DNA of 64,000 bases from DASPRG01 sp963796125 (lineage in GTDB: Bacteria; Nitrospirota; Thermodesulfovibrionia; Thermodesulfovibrionales; SM23-35): contig CAWCKM010000047.1 of assembly GCA_963796125.1 (NCBI GenBank), positions 1 through 64,000 on the forward strand, given 5' to 3'. Position 1 is the stretch's first letter, and each line of letters begins with the position of its first letter. Made by a program: the position numbers and the translations under genes. Of the stretch, positions 36,304 to 45,651 are shown piece after piece. The notes under the pieces were generated by a model that did not search any database, was not told the origin of the DNA, and saw nothing but the letters and a program-made list of their open reading frames with translations.

Positions 36304-37383
36304 ATGGCCCAGGCCACAAAAGATTATTACGATACGCTCGGAGTAAAAAAAGACGCCTCTCAGGAGGATATAAAGAAGGCTTACAGGAAGCTGGCACGAA
36401 AGTACCACCCTGACCTGAACCCAGGAGACAAGAGTGCTGAGCATAAGTTCAAAGAGATCAATGAGGCATATGAAGTCTTAGGTGATCCAAAAAAGAGAAC
36501 AGAATATGACCAGTTTGGCCGTTCTCCCTATGAAGGAGGCCCTGGATCCGAAGGTTTCAGGACATATGATTTTGGTGACGCCTTTGATTTTGGACTCGGT
36601 GATATCTTCTCTGATGTTTTTGGCAGGAGGGCAAGGCCGGAAACTTTAAAAGGACATGACATCGGTATAGGTCTTGACCTTTCTCTCGAAGAGGCATTTT
36701 CAGGAGTAACGAAAACGATTACCTTTAACAGGGAGGCTGCCTGTCCGACCTGTCATGGTTCAGGTGCAGAGTCATCAGTGTCCTGTGATGTGTGCAAAGG
36801 CACTGGCAGCATAAAAACCTCGAAAGGATTTTTCAGAATGTCCCAACCCTGCCAGAGTTGTGGAGGAACTGGAAGAAAGATAACAAAGGTCTGCTCTGCC
36901 TGTGGTGGGAGGGGAAAGATCCTGAAGGCTGAGACAGTAAAAGCAAAAATTCCTGCTGGTGTGGACACCGGTTCAAGGGTAAGACTCAGGGGATTGGGAA
37001 GCGCAGGAGAAGGAGGCGGGCCGGCAGGAGATCTCCATGTAGAAATCTCTGTGAGACCGCACCGTCTTTTTAAGAGGAAGGGAGATGATCTTTATCTCGA
37101 CCTTCCGGTAACTTTTACTGAAGCTGCTCTCGGAGCCAAGATAGAAGTCCCAACGATAGACGGCGTGGCAGTAATGACATTGCCATCCGGCACACAGGGT
37201 GGACAAAGGTTCAAATTGTCGGGTAAAGGAATGCCTTCTCCAAAGACAGGTCTGAGAGGAAACCAGTTTGTTCATATCAAAATTGTGGTTCCTAAAAATA
37301 TCACAAATAAGGCTAAGGAAGCATTAAGAGAAATAGAATCCCTCTACAAGGAAAACCCGCGTGAGGGAATGGTGAGGAAATAA
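36304..37383 (+). CDS. dnaJ: DnaJ-family co-chaperone
   Basis: 359 residues. J domain with HPD in YRKLARKYHPDLNPGDKSAE, a short G/F-like linker, then four zinc-finger repeats (CPTCHGSG, CDVCKGTG, CQSCGGTG, CSACGGRG) and the C-terminal substrate domains. A type-I DnaJ that stimulates DnaK. Its TAA shares a base with the hspR ATG. It follows a HAIR-bearing promoter, so it is likely heat-regulated by HspR. No dnaK or grpE in the window. Confidence 0.95.
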   Translation: MAQATKDYYDTLGVKKDASQEDIKKAYRKLARKYHPDLNPGDKSAEHKFKEINEAYEVLGDPKKRTEYDQFGRSPYEGGPGSEGFRTYDFGDAFDFGLGDIFSDVFGRRARPETLKGHDIGIGLDLSLEEAFSGVTKTITFNREAACPTCHGSGAESSVSCDVCKGTGSIKTSKGFFRMSQPCQSCGGTGRKITKVCSACGGRGKILKAETVKAKIPAGVDTGSRVRLRGLGSAGEGGGPAGDLHVEISVRPHRLFKRKGDDLYLDLPVTFTEAALGAKIEVPTIDGVAVMTLPSGTQGGQRFKLSGKGMPSPKTGLRGNQFVHIKIVVPKNITNKAKEALREIESLYKENPREGMVRK

Positions 37384-37712
37384 TGATGCTGAGAGATAAG
37401 AAACAACCTCTCTATATGATCAGTGTTGTATCAGAAATGCTGCATGTCCATCCACAGACTCTGAGATTATATGAACGGGAAGGGTTTGTAACTCCCAAGA
37501 GGACAAAGAGGCAGAGGCTCTATTCAGAAGAGGATGTGGAAAGGCTTGGAATGATCGTAAGACTTACCAGAGAGCTCGGGGTGAACAAGGCAGGGGTCGA
37601 AGTGATACTCAGGCTTATGCACAGGATTGAGGGCATGCAGAGAGAGATGGAAGAGATGATGAATTTTCTCGAAGAAAATACAAGAAAAGATTTTGCTGAG
37701 ACGGCTCAATAG
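37383..37712 (+). CDS. hspR: MerR-family heat-shock repressor HspR
   Basis: 109 residues. An N-terminal MerR-type winged HTH (YMISVVSEMLHVHPQTLRLY, then EREGFVTPKR) and a C-terminal coiled coil (MHRIEGMQREMEEMMNFLEE). The position after dnaJ and the HAIR sequence upstream identify it as HspR, which represses chaperone genes and is usually relieved when DnaK is titrated. Start ATG at 37383 or the next codon. Confidence 0.93.
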   Translation: MMLRDKKQPLYMISVVSEMLHVHPQTLRLYEREGFVTPKRTKRQRLYSEEDVERLGMIVRLTRELGVNKAGVEVILRLMHRIEGMQREMEEMMNFLEENTRKDFAETAQ

Positions 37713-37808
37713 AATTTTTTCTGAATACTAACCCGAGTAATGCAGACATTGTTCAAAAATTTAGGTTCATTCGTAAAAAAGTTGAAAAAGACATTTCTAA
37801 TAATAGGG

Positions 37809-37905
37809 TGTCATTCCGGCTTGTCCGGAATCTTTCTTCGCTGTTTTGTCCACAAATACCTGTATTCAGAAGGATTCCCGACTCGCTTCGCTTGCGGGAA
37901 TGACA
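37809..37905. repeat. REP-like double-hairpin element
   Basis: Left hairpin attccggcttgtccggaat; right arm attcccgactcgcttcgcttgcgggaat (longer loop). Located between hspR and clpB, 36 bp before the clpB ATG. Confidence 0.85.
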
Positions 37906-37941
37906 TTTAAGGCGGGCATTTTGGGCTAAGGAGGATTTCCT

Positions 37942-40566
37942 ATGGATAAACTTACCATAAAGAGTCAGGAGGCAGTACAGGCCGCTCAGAGACTGGCAGA
38001 GAGGAAAGGTAACCAGCAGCTTGATGCTGAACACCTCCTCTGGGCATTGCTCGAGGATGAAGATAGTGTTGCATCCCAGATACTCAAGAAGCTCGGCGTT
38101 AATACAAAGGCCCTCCAGCAGGATGTTGAAGAGGCAATAGAGAGATTTCCAAAGGTCATTGGCGCAACACCCCTGGGTCAGATTTATGTTTCTCCGAGAT
38201 TGAAAGAGGTACTGGAGAATGCAACAAAAGAGGCAGGACACTTAAAAGATGAATATGTAAGTGTAGAGCATCTTCTCCTTTCCCTGCTCTCCGTGCCGGG
38301 ACCATGTTCTGACCTGTTGAAACGATATGGCGCAACATCAGATAATATCCTTTCTGCCATGAGGGAAGTAAGAGGAGGACAGAGCGTTACAGACCCAACT
38401 CCTGAAGACAAATATCAGGCACTGAAGAGATATAGCCGGGATCTGACAGAGCTTGCAAGGAAGGGAAGGCTCGACCCGGTGATCGGAAGGGATGATGAGA
38501 TAAGGAGAATAATACAGGTCCTCTCAAGGAGGACAAAGAATAACCCTGTGCTTATCGGAGAGGCCGGAGTCGGTAAGACAGCTATTGTTGAGGGACTTGC
38601 ACAGCGGATCGTAGCCGGTGATGTGCCTGAGACATTGAAGGATAAGAGGGTGGTTGCCCTTGATATGGGTGCGATTGTTGCCGGATCAAAATTCCGTGGA
38701 GAGTTTGAAGAGAGGCTGAAGGCAGTTCTCAAGGAAATTGAACAGGCAGAGGGAAAGGTCGTTTTATTCATCGATGAGCTTCATACCCTTGTTGGCGCTG
38801 GTGCTGCAGAAGGAGCAATCGATGCATCGAACATGCTGAAGCCTGCCCTCGCGCGGGGAGACCTCAGATGCATTGGTGCAACGACTATTGATGAATACAG
38901 AAAGCATATTGAAAAAGACCCTGCACTGGAAAGAAGGTTTCAGCCTGTCCTCGTAAAGGAGCCTTCTGTTGAGGACACGATATCAATACTCCGCGGGCTA
39001 AAAGAAAGGTATGAGGTTCATCATGGAGTGAAGATCAAAGACTCTGCATTGATTTCTGCAGCAGTGCTCTCAAATAGATATATCACTGACAGATTCCTGC
39101 CTGATAAGGCAATAGACCTTATTGATGAAGCTGCATCCAAGCTCAGGATGGAGATAGACAGCATGCCTGTGGAACTCGATGAGATTGAGAGAAAGCTAAG
39201 ACAGTATGAGATTGAAAAACAGGCGCTTATGCGAGATGGCACAGGGGAACCAAAGGAGAAGCTCGATAAGATCATGAAGGAAATAGTAGAGCTTCAGGCG
39301 AGGCGTGATGAATTAAGGGCTCAGTGGATGAGTGAGAAAGAGATTATTGCAAAGATGCGGGAGTATAAGGAACAGATTGAGAAGACAAAGATAGACTCAG
39401 AGAGGGCAGAGCGTGAAGGGGACCTGACAAAAGCTGCGGAACTGAGATATGGAAAATTACTTGAGCTCCAGAAGGCCCATGAAGAATGAAAACAGGAAGC
39501 TCCTTAAGGCTCAGGAGAAGAGGAAGATGCTCAAGGAAGAGGTGGATGAAGAGGATGTTGCAGAAGTCGTTTCTAAATGGACAGGGATACCGGTGAGCAG
39601 GATGCTTGAAGGAGAGGTTCAGAAATTGATTCATATGGATGATCGGCTGAGACAGAGGGTTGTTGGACAGGATGAGGCTATAGAAGCAGTCTCAAACGCT
39701 GTGAGGAGAGCCCGTGCCGGTATTCAGGATCCGAACAGACCTACTTGGCTCTTTTATTTTTCTCGGTCCGACAGGGGTTGGAAAGACAGAGCTTGCTAAG
39801 GCTCTTGCAGAATTCCTTTTCGATGACGAAAATGCAATGATCCGGATAGATATGTCTGAATATCAGGAAAGACATACGGTATCGAGACTCATCGGTGCAC
39901 CTCCTGGATATGTTGGATATGAAGAAGGCGGCCAGCTTACTGAGGCTGTAAGGAGAAAACCTTATTCTGTGCTCCTTTTTGATGAAGTTGAGAAAGCCCA
40001 CCCGGAGGTATTTAATCTCCTTTTGCAATTGCTTGATGACGGGAGGCTTACTGATGGACACGGGAGGACTATTGATTTCAGAAATACCGTTGTCATTATG
40101 ACATCGAACATAGGAAGCAGCCATATACAGGAGATGCTTGAAGAGAGGATGAGGAAACCTGCTGCTTACTGGGTAACGGGAAATGAAGAGCTCAAAGAAA
40201 AAATCATGGAAGACCTGAAGACCTTTTTCAGACCGGAATTTCTGAACAGGGTTGATGAGATCATCAGTCTTTAACCCGCTGACACAGGAACTGCTCAAGC
40301 AGATTGTGGACATCCAGGTAGAGCGGATGAAGAAGTATATCAGAGAGAAGAATGTTGACATACGGCTAACAGATAAAGCCAAGGAGTATTTTGCTGAAAT
40401 AGGCTTTGATCCTGTTTATGGTGCAAGACCTCTAAAGAGGGCACTTCAGAGGGAGATACTGAATCCTCTTTCCTTGAAACTCCTCGATAGGACTTTCAAG
40501 GAAGGGGATATGGTTGAAGTTGATTTTGAAGATAATAAACTCGTATTCAGAAAGGGAGGTGGTTGA
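37942..40566 (+). CDS. clpB: ATP-dependent disaggregase ClpB
   Basis: Hsp100 disaggregase working with DnaK/DnaJ. Clp_N repeats (residues 1-150), first AAA+ domain with GEAGVGKTAIVEGLAQRI and the pore loop, a ClpB-type coiled-coil middle domain (around 400-530), second AAA+ with GPTGVGKTELAKALAEFLF, and the D2-small domain GFDPVYGARPLKRALQREIL. Three frame changes, near 39488, 39742 and 40268, split it; adjoining pieces join exactly at conserved sequence. About 875 residues corrected. It is 230 bp after hspR with a REP-like element between; I see no perfect HAIR directly before it. Confidence 0.95.
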
Positions 40567-40601
40567 AGAAGTAAAGGTATAGAAGTTTCATAAGTTCGTT
40601 G

Positions 40602-40638
40602 AGTTTCTTGAGTTTATAGGGTTTCAACTCAAGAAACT
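40602..40638. promoter_or_regulatory. Inverted repeat with HAIR-like arms between clpB and the GYD gene
   Basis: agtttcttgagtt (40602-40614) and aactcaagaaact (40626-40638) are perfect 13-bp arms. They contain both HAIR half sites (CTTGAGT, ACTCAAG) but spaced by 13 instead of 7. It could be a terminator of clpB without a T-run, or an odd operator. Confidence 0.5.
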
Positions 40639-40684
40639 GTGAATAACTCAATAAACCTTATAATCTGCATTAAAAGGAGGGTGT

Positions 40685-40969
40685 ATGGCTTATTACGTTA
40701 TTTTAAGCACACTGACTGATGATGGAAGAAAGACAATCAAGGAGCATCCGGAGAGGATTCTTGAAGTAAACAAAGAGCTTGAAAAGATGGGTATCAAAGT
40801 AAAGGAACAGTTTGCAGTCCTCGGGCAATATGATTTTGTGAATATTGTTGAGGCTCAAAATAATGAAGCTGTGTTGAAGATGTCTGTTGAACTCGGTTCA
40901 AGAGGATCTGTTCAACTTCTTACTCTTCCAGCTATACCTGTGAAAGATTTAATTAAGAAGCTGGAGTAA
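40685..40969 (+). CDS. GYD-domain protein
   Basis: 94 residues, ferredoxin-like alpha/beta fold of the GYD family: YYVILSTLTDDGRKTIKEHP, then MGIKVKEQFAVLGQYDFVNI, where 'GQYDFV' is the family signature, and VQLLTLPAIPVKDLIKKL. Function of the family unknown. The start follows aaggagggtgt. Stands alone. Confidence 0.88.
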   Translation: MAYYVILSTLTDDGRKTIKEHPERILEVNKELEKMGIKVKEQFAVLGQYDFVNIVEAQNNEAVLKMSVELGSRGSVQLLTLPAIPVKDLIKKLE

Positions 40970-40999
40970 AGACGGCTCGTAGGGGATATTCAGAAAAGA

Positions 41000-41549
41000 T
41001 TATTCGATTTCGATTCCGTATCGGTTTGTTAATTCTATCAGTTCCCTGAGACTGGTATCCATGTCAACGGAATAATATTTTTCATTGCATTCTTTACACA
41101 GAACCCCGCTGACGGAAAAATCCTCTGTTATGTGGAGGGATGCCCATCCTATTGCGAAAGGTTCTGTTTTAAGACTCACCGTTTGTTTGCATACACAGCA
41201 GATACCAAAAACAAGAGAGAGTGGATAGGCAAACTGGGCCCTGAAACCGAACTGGTGTTTCTGGATCACTCCCCACAGGCTGACCTTGCCCAGGAATGTG
41301 CCACGATAACAATAGCGGTCGATGTTTTCGAGCGCACCAAGAGTAGTTTTATAGGCATAGATGCCGCTTGCCGAATGGGCTTCGGGAGGAATACTAGATC
41401 TGACCCGTTTCTTTATAGGATGAACAACGCGCTACAAATCTTTCCATCGGAGGCCATAGTTCATTCCTTATGACTGATCTCAGCCACAGGTTACCATCCT
41501 TTGAGGTCCTCCGGATCTTCCAGAACCGCCAGCCGGTGAGTGCAGTCAT
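41000..41549 (-). CDS. Conserved hypothetical protein with CxxC pairs, one frameshift
   Basis: From the ATG at 41549: MTALTGWRFWKI ... DGNLWLRSVIRNELWPPMER, then after a one-base shift near 41396 PPEAHSASGIYAYKTTLGAL, FLGKVSLWGVIQKHQFGFRA and QFAYPLSLVFGICCVCKQTV. The pattern 'GxR.W ... W(P)P.....A.C ... GIYAYK ... G.V.LWG.V..H..G.RA.FAYP' is that of a widespread hypothetical family often seen in mobile or accessory regions. Cysteines CCVC and CKEC may bind zinc. About 182 residues corrected. The longer plus-strand frame here is a shadow. Confidence 0.7.
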
Positions 41550-41581
41550 GTAATCAGGAGTTAGTAAGTCTTTTACTGCGG

Positions 41582-41713
41582 CTATGGCGACACCTCTACA
41601 GGTACAGGTTCTTTTAAGGGTTCTACCGGAACCTCCTGCGGTACCTTTGCAGGCAACGGTTCTTTCAGCGGCTCTGCTACTACCGTTTTTTCAAATTCTC
41701 CAATCTTGCCCAC
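41582..41713 (-). CDS. Possible 43-residue Pro/Glu/Val-rich peptide
   Basis: GTG start at 41713 with aaggag six bases upstream. Reads MGKIGEFEKTVVAEPLKEPL, then PQEVPVEPLKEPVPVEVSP and a stop at 41582. Two imperfect 'VEPLKEP(L/V)P' repeats. It is 32 bp before the hypothetical gene on the same strand and may be its partner. No homologue recognised; too short to be sure it is translated. Confidence 0.4.
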   Translation of the reverse strand: MGKIGEFEKTVVAEPLKEPLPAKVPQEVPVEPLKEPVPVEVSP

Positions 41714-41943
41714 GACAAACTCCTTTTCAAAATAGTTCAACTTCTTATTTTTAATTTACCATATTTATCTCTTCATAATCGCCCGATAGCATCTCGCAGG
41801 GGAATTTTGTAGGACAGATACTGATGCATAAATGAGCCAACTTCTTACAAAAAATTCAGACTAATACTGATACTCATTTATCCTTTTCTCTGATAAGTAT
41901 AATGAACAGAATTTTTTAAACTAAAATCTTGGAGGTGTGAAAG

Positions 41944-42312
41944 ATGGGTTTTTGGAACAAAGTAAAGGCTGATGTAGAAAAGGGATTGAAGGAAGGCATG
42001 GAAGTTGTTAAAGAAGGCGCAACTTTTGTAAAGGAAAAAGCGGGAGAGCTTACCGAAGAAGGTAAAAAGCGTCTGAAGTTATTTGAACTCAAGACAAAGG
42101 TTAAGAAAGAAATGGCGGAGCTTGGCGGGCATGTCTATGATCTGAAATCCAAGGTCAAGAACCCGCTTACTGACGGAAAAGTAAAAGCAGCTATAGGACG
42201 GATCAAGAAACTCGAAGATCAGATAATAAGGATCGAGGGAAAAACAAAAGAAGCGATCAAAAAAATACCCGCAAAAATAAAGAAAGGTGAAATAACAAAA
42301 AGAGTGAAATAA
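41944..42312 (+). CDS. Small lysine-rich helical protein
   Basis: 122 residues, 30-odd lysines, no Cys. MGFWNKVKADVEKGLKEGME then continuous amphipathic helix and coiled coil (VKKEMAELGGHVYDLKSK, KLEDQIIRIEGKTKEAI). Resembles small stress-associated helical proteins in build, with no specific family recognised. SD ggaggtg precedes the ATG. The preceding stretch 41714-41943 is AT-rich with no other gene. Confidence 0.75.
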   Translation: MGFWNKVKADVEKGLKEGMEVVKEGATFVKEKAGELTEEGKKRLKLFELKTKVKKEMAELGGHVYDLKSKVKNPLTDGKVKAAIGRIKKLEDQIIRIEGKTKEAIKKIPAKIKKGEITKRVK

Positions 42313-42518
42313 AAAGAAGGTCCAAAAACTCCAGGCGATATTTTTCTTGGCCTTGCTCGAAAGTGCTTGATAGGTTACAGGAAGAAGTTTAAGATAAGTC
42401 TTCGGTTCACTCTTAACAGATGAAACATTGTGCTGCCCCTTCTTCCTGAAGCTGACCCCATTAAATCCTGATATAATTATGCATATTACAACAAGTTATC
42501 TATACTGGGGACAAAACA

Positions 42519-43082
42519 ATGAATAAAATTCTTGGGGTTATAGGGAGTCCCCGGAAAAAGGGGAATACCCATATTTTGGTCTCTAGAATACTCGATGGAG
42601 CAAAAGCAGAGGGTGCTGATACAGAAATAGTGTTTCTCAATGACCTTGATATTCGAGAATGTGATGGTTGTCATAGCTGTTGGAAGGGCAGGCAATGCAG
42701 CAAAAAAGATGACATGAATGTCATATATCCAAAAATTATTGAAAGTGACATAATCATCTTTGGAACACCAGTATATTGGTATGGACCCACTGCTTTGATG
42801 AAATGTTTCATAGACCGTTTTGTTTACTTTAACTGTCCAGAGAATAGATCAAAAATAAAGGGCAAAGCAGCAGTTTTGGCGATCCCCTTTGAAGAGGATA
42901 ATATCAAAACAGCCGACCTTCTTATCAAATTCTTTGTTAAGAGTCTCAGATACCTTGAAATGAAAATTATTGGGAAAATTCTATCTCCCGGTGTCAGCGC
43001 AAGAGGAGACATATTGAAGAGAGAAGAATTCTTAGAAAAAGGCTACCAATTAGGAAAAAGAATATCAAAACTTAGAAGATAG
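42519..43082 (+). CDS. Flavodoxin-like NAD(P)H-dependent oxidoreductase / iron-sulfur flavoprotein
   Basis: 187 residues, NADPH-dependent FMN reductase fold. The FMN phosphate loop is GVIGSPRKKGNTHILVSRIL; GTPVYWYGPTALMKCFIDRF is the flavin-ring-binding motif. The cysteine set in CDGCHSCWKGRQC suits a compact iron-sulfur flavoprotein-like [4Fe-4S] site, though one ligand spacing is uncertain. A general cytosolic electron carrier or reductase; physiological partner unknown. Confidence 0.88.
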   Translation: MNKILGVIGSPRKKGNTHILVSRILDGAKAEGADTEIVFLNDLDIRECDGCHSCWKGRQCSKKDDMNVIYPKIIESDIIIFGTPVYWYGPTALMKCFIDRFVYFNCPENRSKIKGKAAVLAIPFEEDNIKTADLLIKFFVKSLRYLEMKIIGKILSPGVSARGDILKREEFLEKGYQLGKRISKLRR

Positions 43083-43258
43083 CATTCGTCTTTTTAAGAA
43101 TTCCCCCAATTCTTTCTTCGTGTGGTCCGCACGACGTTGAGTATTGATAAGGTGCACAGTCCACATCCAAATCTCTTGCTTGAAATCACAGAAAAAATCA
43201 TACAATTGAATATTTAATTATTTAAAGGCATTTTTCTGACTATTTGAGGAGGTAAAGG

Positions 43259-43738
43259 ATGGAAGACTTTAGAAAATTAAGTAAAGGAGTGCTTGAGATT
43301 CAAAACCTCAAGGAACAAACAGAGGCTTTAAATACCCATAAGAAGAGTGATCTGGAGGAACTCGGAACTATCGTCTACGCAAATATCTTACAAGGTCTCC
43401 CAGAAGAGAAAAAGGTTAAAGAGATGTGCGATCTCATAAAAACGATTGACAATCAGATAAAGGAAAAGGAAGGAGAAATACTAAAAATTTCTGATGAGAT
43501 AAAGGAGTCAATTCTGAGACTAAAACCCATACCTCCCTGTGACTGTGGCACTGAGCTCTATGAAGGTATCAAGTTTTGCTATGAATGCGGCAAGAAAGTA
43601 GAGGAAAATGTGAATGGAGAAGGAGAAAAGGAAGAAAAGAAGGGTGCCACCGAAAAGGCATGCATTCAATGCGGTAAGCAACTTCCAAAAGATTTAAGTT
43701 TCTGTGACGATTGTGGAATATATACGGAGGTTTCCTGA
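43259..43738 (+). CDS. Coiled-coil protein with two zinc ribbons
   Basis: 159 residues. N-terminal helices and coiled coil (residues 1-85), then a zinc ribbon CDCGTELYEGIKFCYECG and, after an acidic linker, a second ribbon CIQCGKQLPKDLSFCDDCG. No enzymatic motif. SD gaggaggt just before the ATG. The YvlB/zinc-ribbon type is common but not assignable to a pathway. Confidence 0.82.
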   Translation: MEDFRKLSKGVLEIQNLKEQTEALNTHKKSDLEELGTIVYANILQGLPEEKKVKEMCDLIKTIDNQIKEKEGEILKISDEIKESILRLKPIPPCDCGTELYEGIKFCYECGKKVEENVNGEGEKEEKKGATEKACIQCGKQLPKDLSFCDDCGIYTEVS

Positions 43739-44289
43739 CCATTAGCCCTCGGAACCTCAGGGCAGTAAAGACGTTGAGGAGTCACAAATAAAGGCTTCCG
43801 CTTTCGATTTAGATACTTCCTGTAACTTTTTTCTATCTTGTCTGCTAAAATGGTGAAGACTATAAGAAATATTTAACAATGGGAATAGGAGGGGATATGG
43901 ATTTAGGAGATAAAATAAACGTTATAGACCAAGAAATGGTTAGAAACATGAAGAGCAAATTTTCCAAAGGCTTCAAAGAAAAGAGCACTAAAGAGGCAAA
44001 AACAGCGGGAGAATCTGCTGGGCACTGGTAGGAACACTGTGCGGAGGCAGGGTACAGGGCATATACGCAATGAACGCCGAACCAACCATCGGATGCGAAT
44101 CGTTAAGCAGAAATCCACACTTAGTGAACAGTGTCCAGGGTGCACAGTTGATGAAGAAAGTTTGAATTTTCAAGCCATTCCGTTTTTAACACCTTGTAGG
44201 TGAAGTTCGCATCTGTGAAAGGTCTTCAAGGGCAGAGTAGATGAAGAAAGTGATCGTAATAGATTTTTAGACCACGGAGAAACTCCAGC
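43739..44289. other. Intergenic region with a possible small gene
   Basis: No full-length gene. A 44-codon frame at 43897-44031 (MDLGDKINVIDQEMVRNMKS ...) is possible. In another frame, 43970-44165 reads GRICWALVGTLCGGRVQGIY, recalling the CW/LCGGKVQG pattern of 'two-CW domain' proteins, without a start codon of its own. One frameshift could join the two, but the spacing of the second CW is not seen. Low confidence. Confidence 0.3.
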
Positions 44290-45393
44290 ATGTACAAAAA
44301 AGTGATGGTTCTATCAGCAGCAGCGGGTGCGGGTCATGTGAGTGCCGCCAATGCTCTGGTTTCCGCTTTTTCCGAAAAAGGTATTCAGGCTGAACATATA
44401 GAAGTGCTCAAGTATACCAATGCGCTGTTTCGCAGAGCATATTCAGATCTTTACAAGGAACTGTGTACGCATAACCCTGATATCCTTGGCTGGATTTACA
44501 AGACCCTTGACCAGCCCTGGAAATACAGAAAGAGGAAACTCGCTATGGATCTGTTGAACGCCGGTCGGCTCATCCGTCTACTCATGAAGGAAAAACCGGA
44601 CGTTGCAGTATGCACGCATTTTCTTCCTGCTGAGATCCTCTTGTTCTTGAAAAGAAGAAAAGCTCTAAATGTTCCGGTAGGCATGGTCATAACCGATTAT
44701 GATGCTCATGCGATGTGGTTGTATAAAGATGTGAAATGGTACTTTGTGGCCCACGACGAGACAAAGGCATATCTTGAAACCCTCGGTATTCCTCCCGAAA
44801 CAGTGTATGTAACGGGAATCCCTGTTGATCCGAAATTCGGGAAACAGAGTCCGAAACAAGAAGTGCGGGCTGGCTTAGGGCTTAATGAAGACAGGACCAC
44901 TATACTTGTCTCAGCAGGTGGATTCGGCGTGGGGCCTGTGGAGGAAATGGTGAGAAGCCTTCAGAAAATAAAAACACCGGTTCAGATTATTGTCATATGC
45001 GGCAGAAACCCGGAGCTCGAACACCATCTCAAAAATATGCAAGATATGCAACATCCGACAACGATTGTCGGATTCACTGCTGAAATGCATAAGTGGATGG
45101 CTGCATCAGACATCCTTGTCGGGAAAGCCGGAGGGCTCACAAGCTCCGAAGCCCTTGCCAGTGGTCTTGCCCTGGTCATTGTCAACCCAATACCAGGCCA
45201 GGAGGAGCGAAACAGCGACCACTTTCTCGAAGAAGGAGTTGCAATGAGATGCAACGATATTCCAGTCCTTGCCTATAAGATTGACAGGCTTCTTTCGAAC
45301 AAGGAGAGACTTTTGTCTATGAGAGAAGCTGTCAGGAGATTTGCCCGTCCCAATGCTGCTTCTGATATTGTTTCAATACTTCTCAAAAGCTAA
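44290..45393 (+). CDS. MGDG-synthase-like glycosyltransferase (GT28 family)
   Basis: 367 residues. The N-terminal MGDG_synth domain has VMVLSAAAGAGHVSAANALV and DVAVCTHFLPAEILLFLKRR. The C-terminal nucleotide-sugar-binding domain has ILVSAGGFGVGPVEEMV and VGKAGGLTSSEALASGLALV, followed by NPIPGQEERNSDHFLEEG. Transfers a hexose to diacylglycerol or another lipid at the membrane. Sugar donor and exact lipid cannot be told. The start ATG has ggag ten bases upstream. Confidence 0.9.
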   Translation: MYKKVMVLSAAAGAGHVSAANALVSAFSEKGIQAEHIEVLKYTNALFRRAYSDLYKELCTHNPDILGWIYKTLDQPWKYRKRKLAMDLLNAGRLIRLLMKEKPDVAVCTHFLPAEILLFLKRRKALNVPVGMVITDYDAHAMWLYKDVKWYFVAHDETKAYLETLGIPPETVYVTGIPVDPKFGKQSPKQEVRAGLGLNEDRTTILVSAGGFGVGPVEEMVRSLQKIKTPVQIIVICGRNPELEHHLKNMQDMQHPTTIVGFTAEMHKWMAASDILVGKAGGLTSSEALASGLALVIVNPIPGQEERNSDHFLEEGVAMRCNDIPVLAYKIDRLLSNKERLLSMREAVRRFARPNAASDIVSILLKS

Positions 45394-45451
45394 CAGTCCA
45401 AAATCACACGGTCAAAACTTACTAAGACGGCTACAAGTAAAGCTACATAGA

Positions 45452-45517
45452 TGTCATTCCCGCTTGTCGGGAATCTTTCTGAAAAACCAGAAGGATTGCG
45501 GACAAGCCGCAATGACA
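45452..45517. repeat. REP-like double-hairpin element
   Basis: Left hairpin attcccgcttgtcgggaat, linker ctttctgaaaaaccagaagg, right hairpin attgcggacaagccgcaat; ends tgtc/gaca. Between the glycosyltransferase and lptF. Confidence 0.9.
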
Positions 45518-45651
45518 GAAAGTGATAATGATGTCGCCTTACTAATGAACTCATTAGTATATCCAAGGAGCTTAGGGCACTACAGATTTAGTAGTGGCAA
45601 TCATAAAAGGTCAGAGATAAAAGGTTATGATACAATATTCAAACTCAGACC

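Noticed and set aside
41132..41473. A 113-residue plus-strand gene
   Set aside because: The minus strand carries a recognisable family when one frameshift is allowed; the plus frame has no support.
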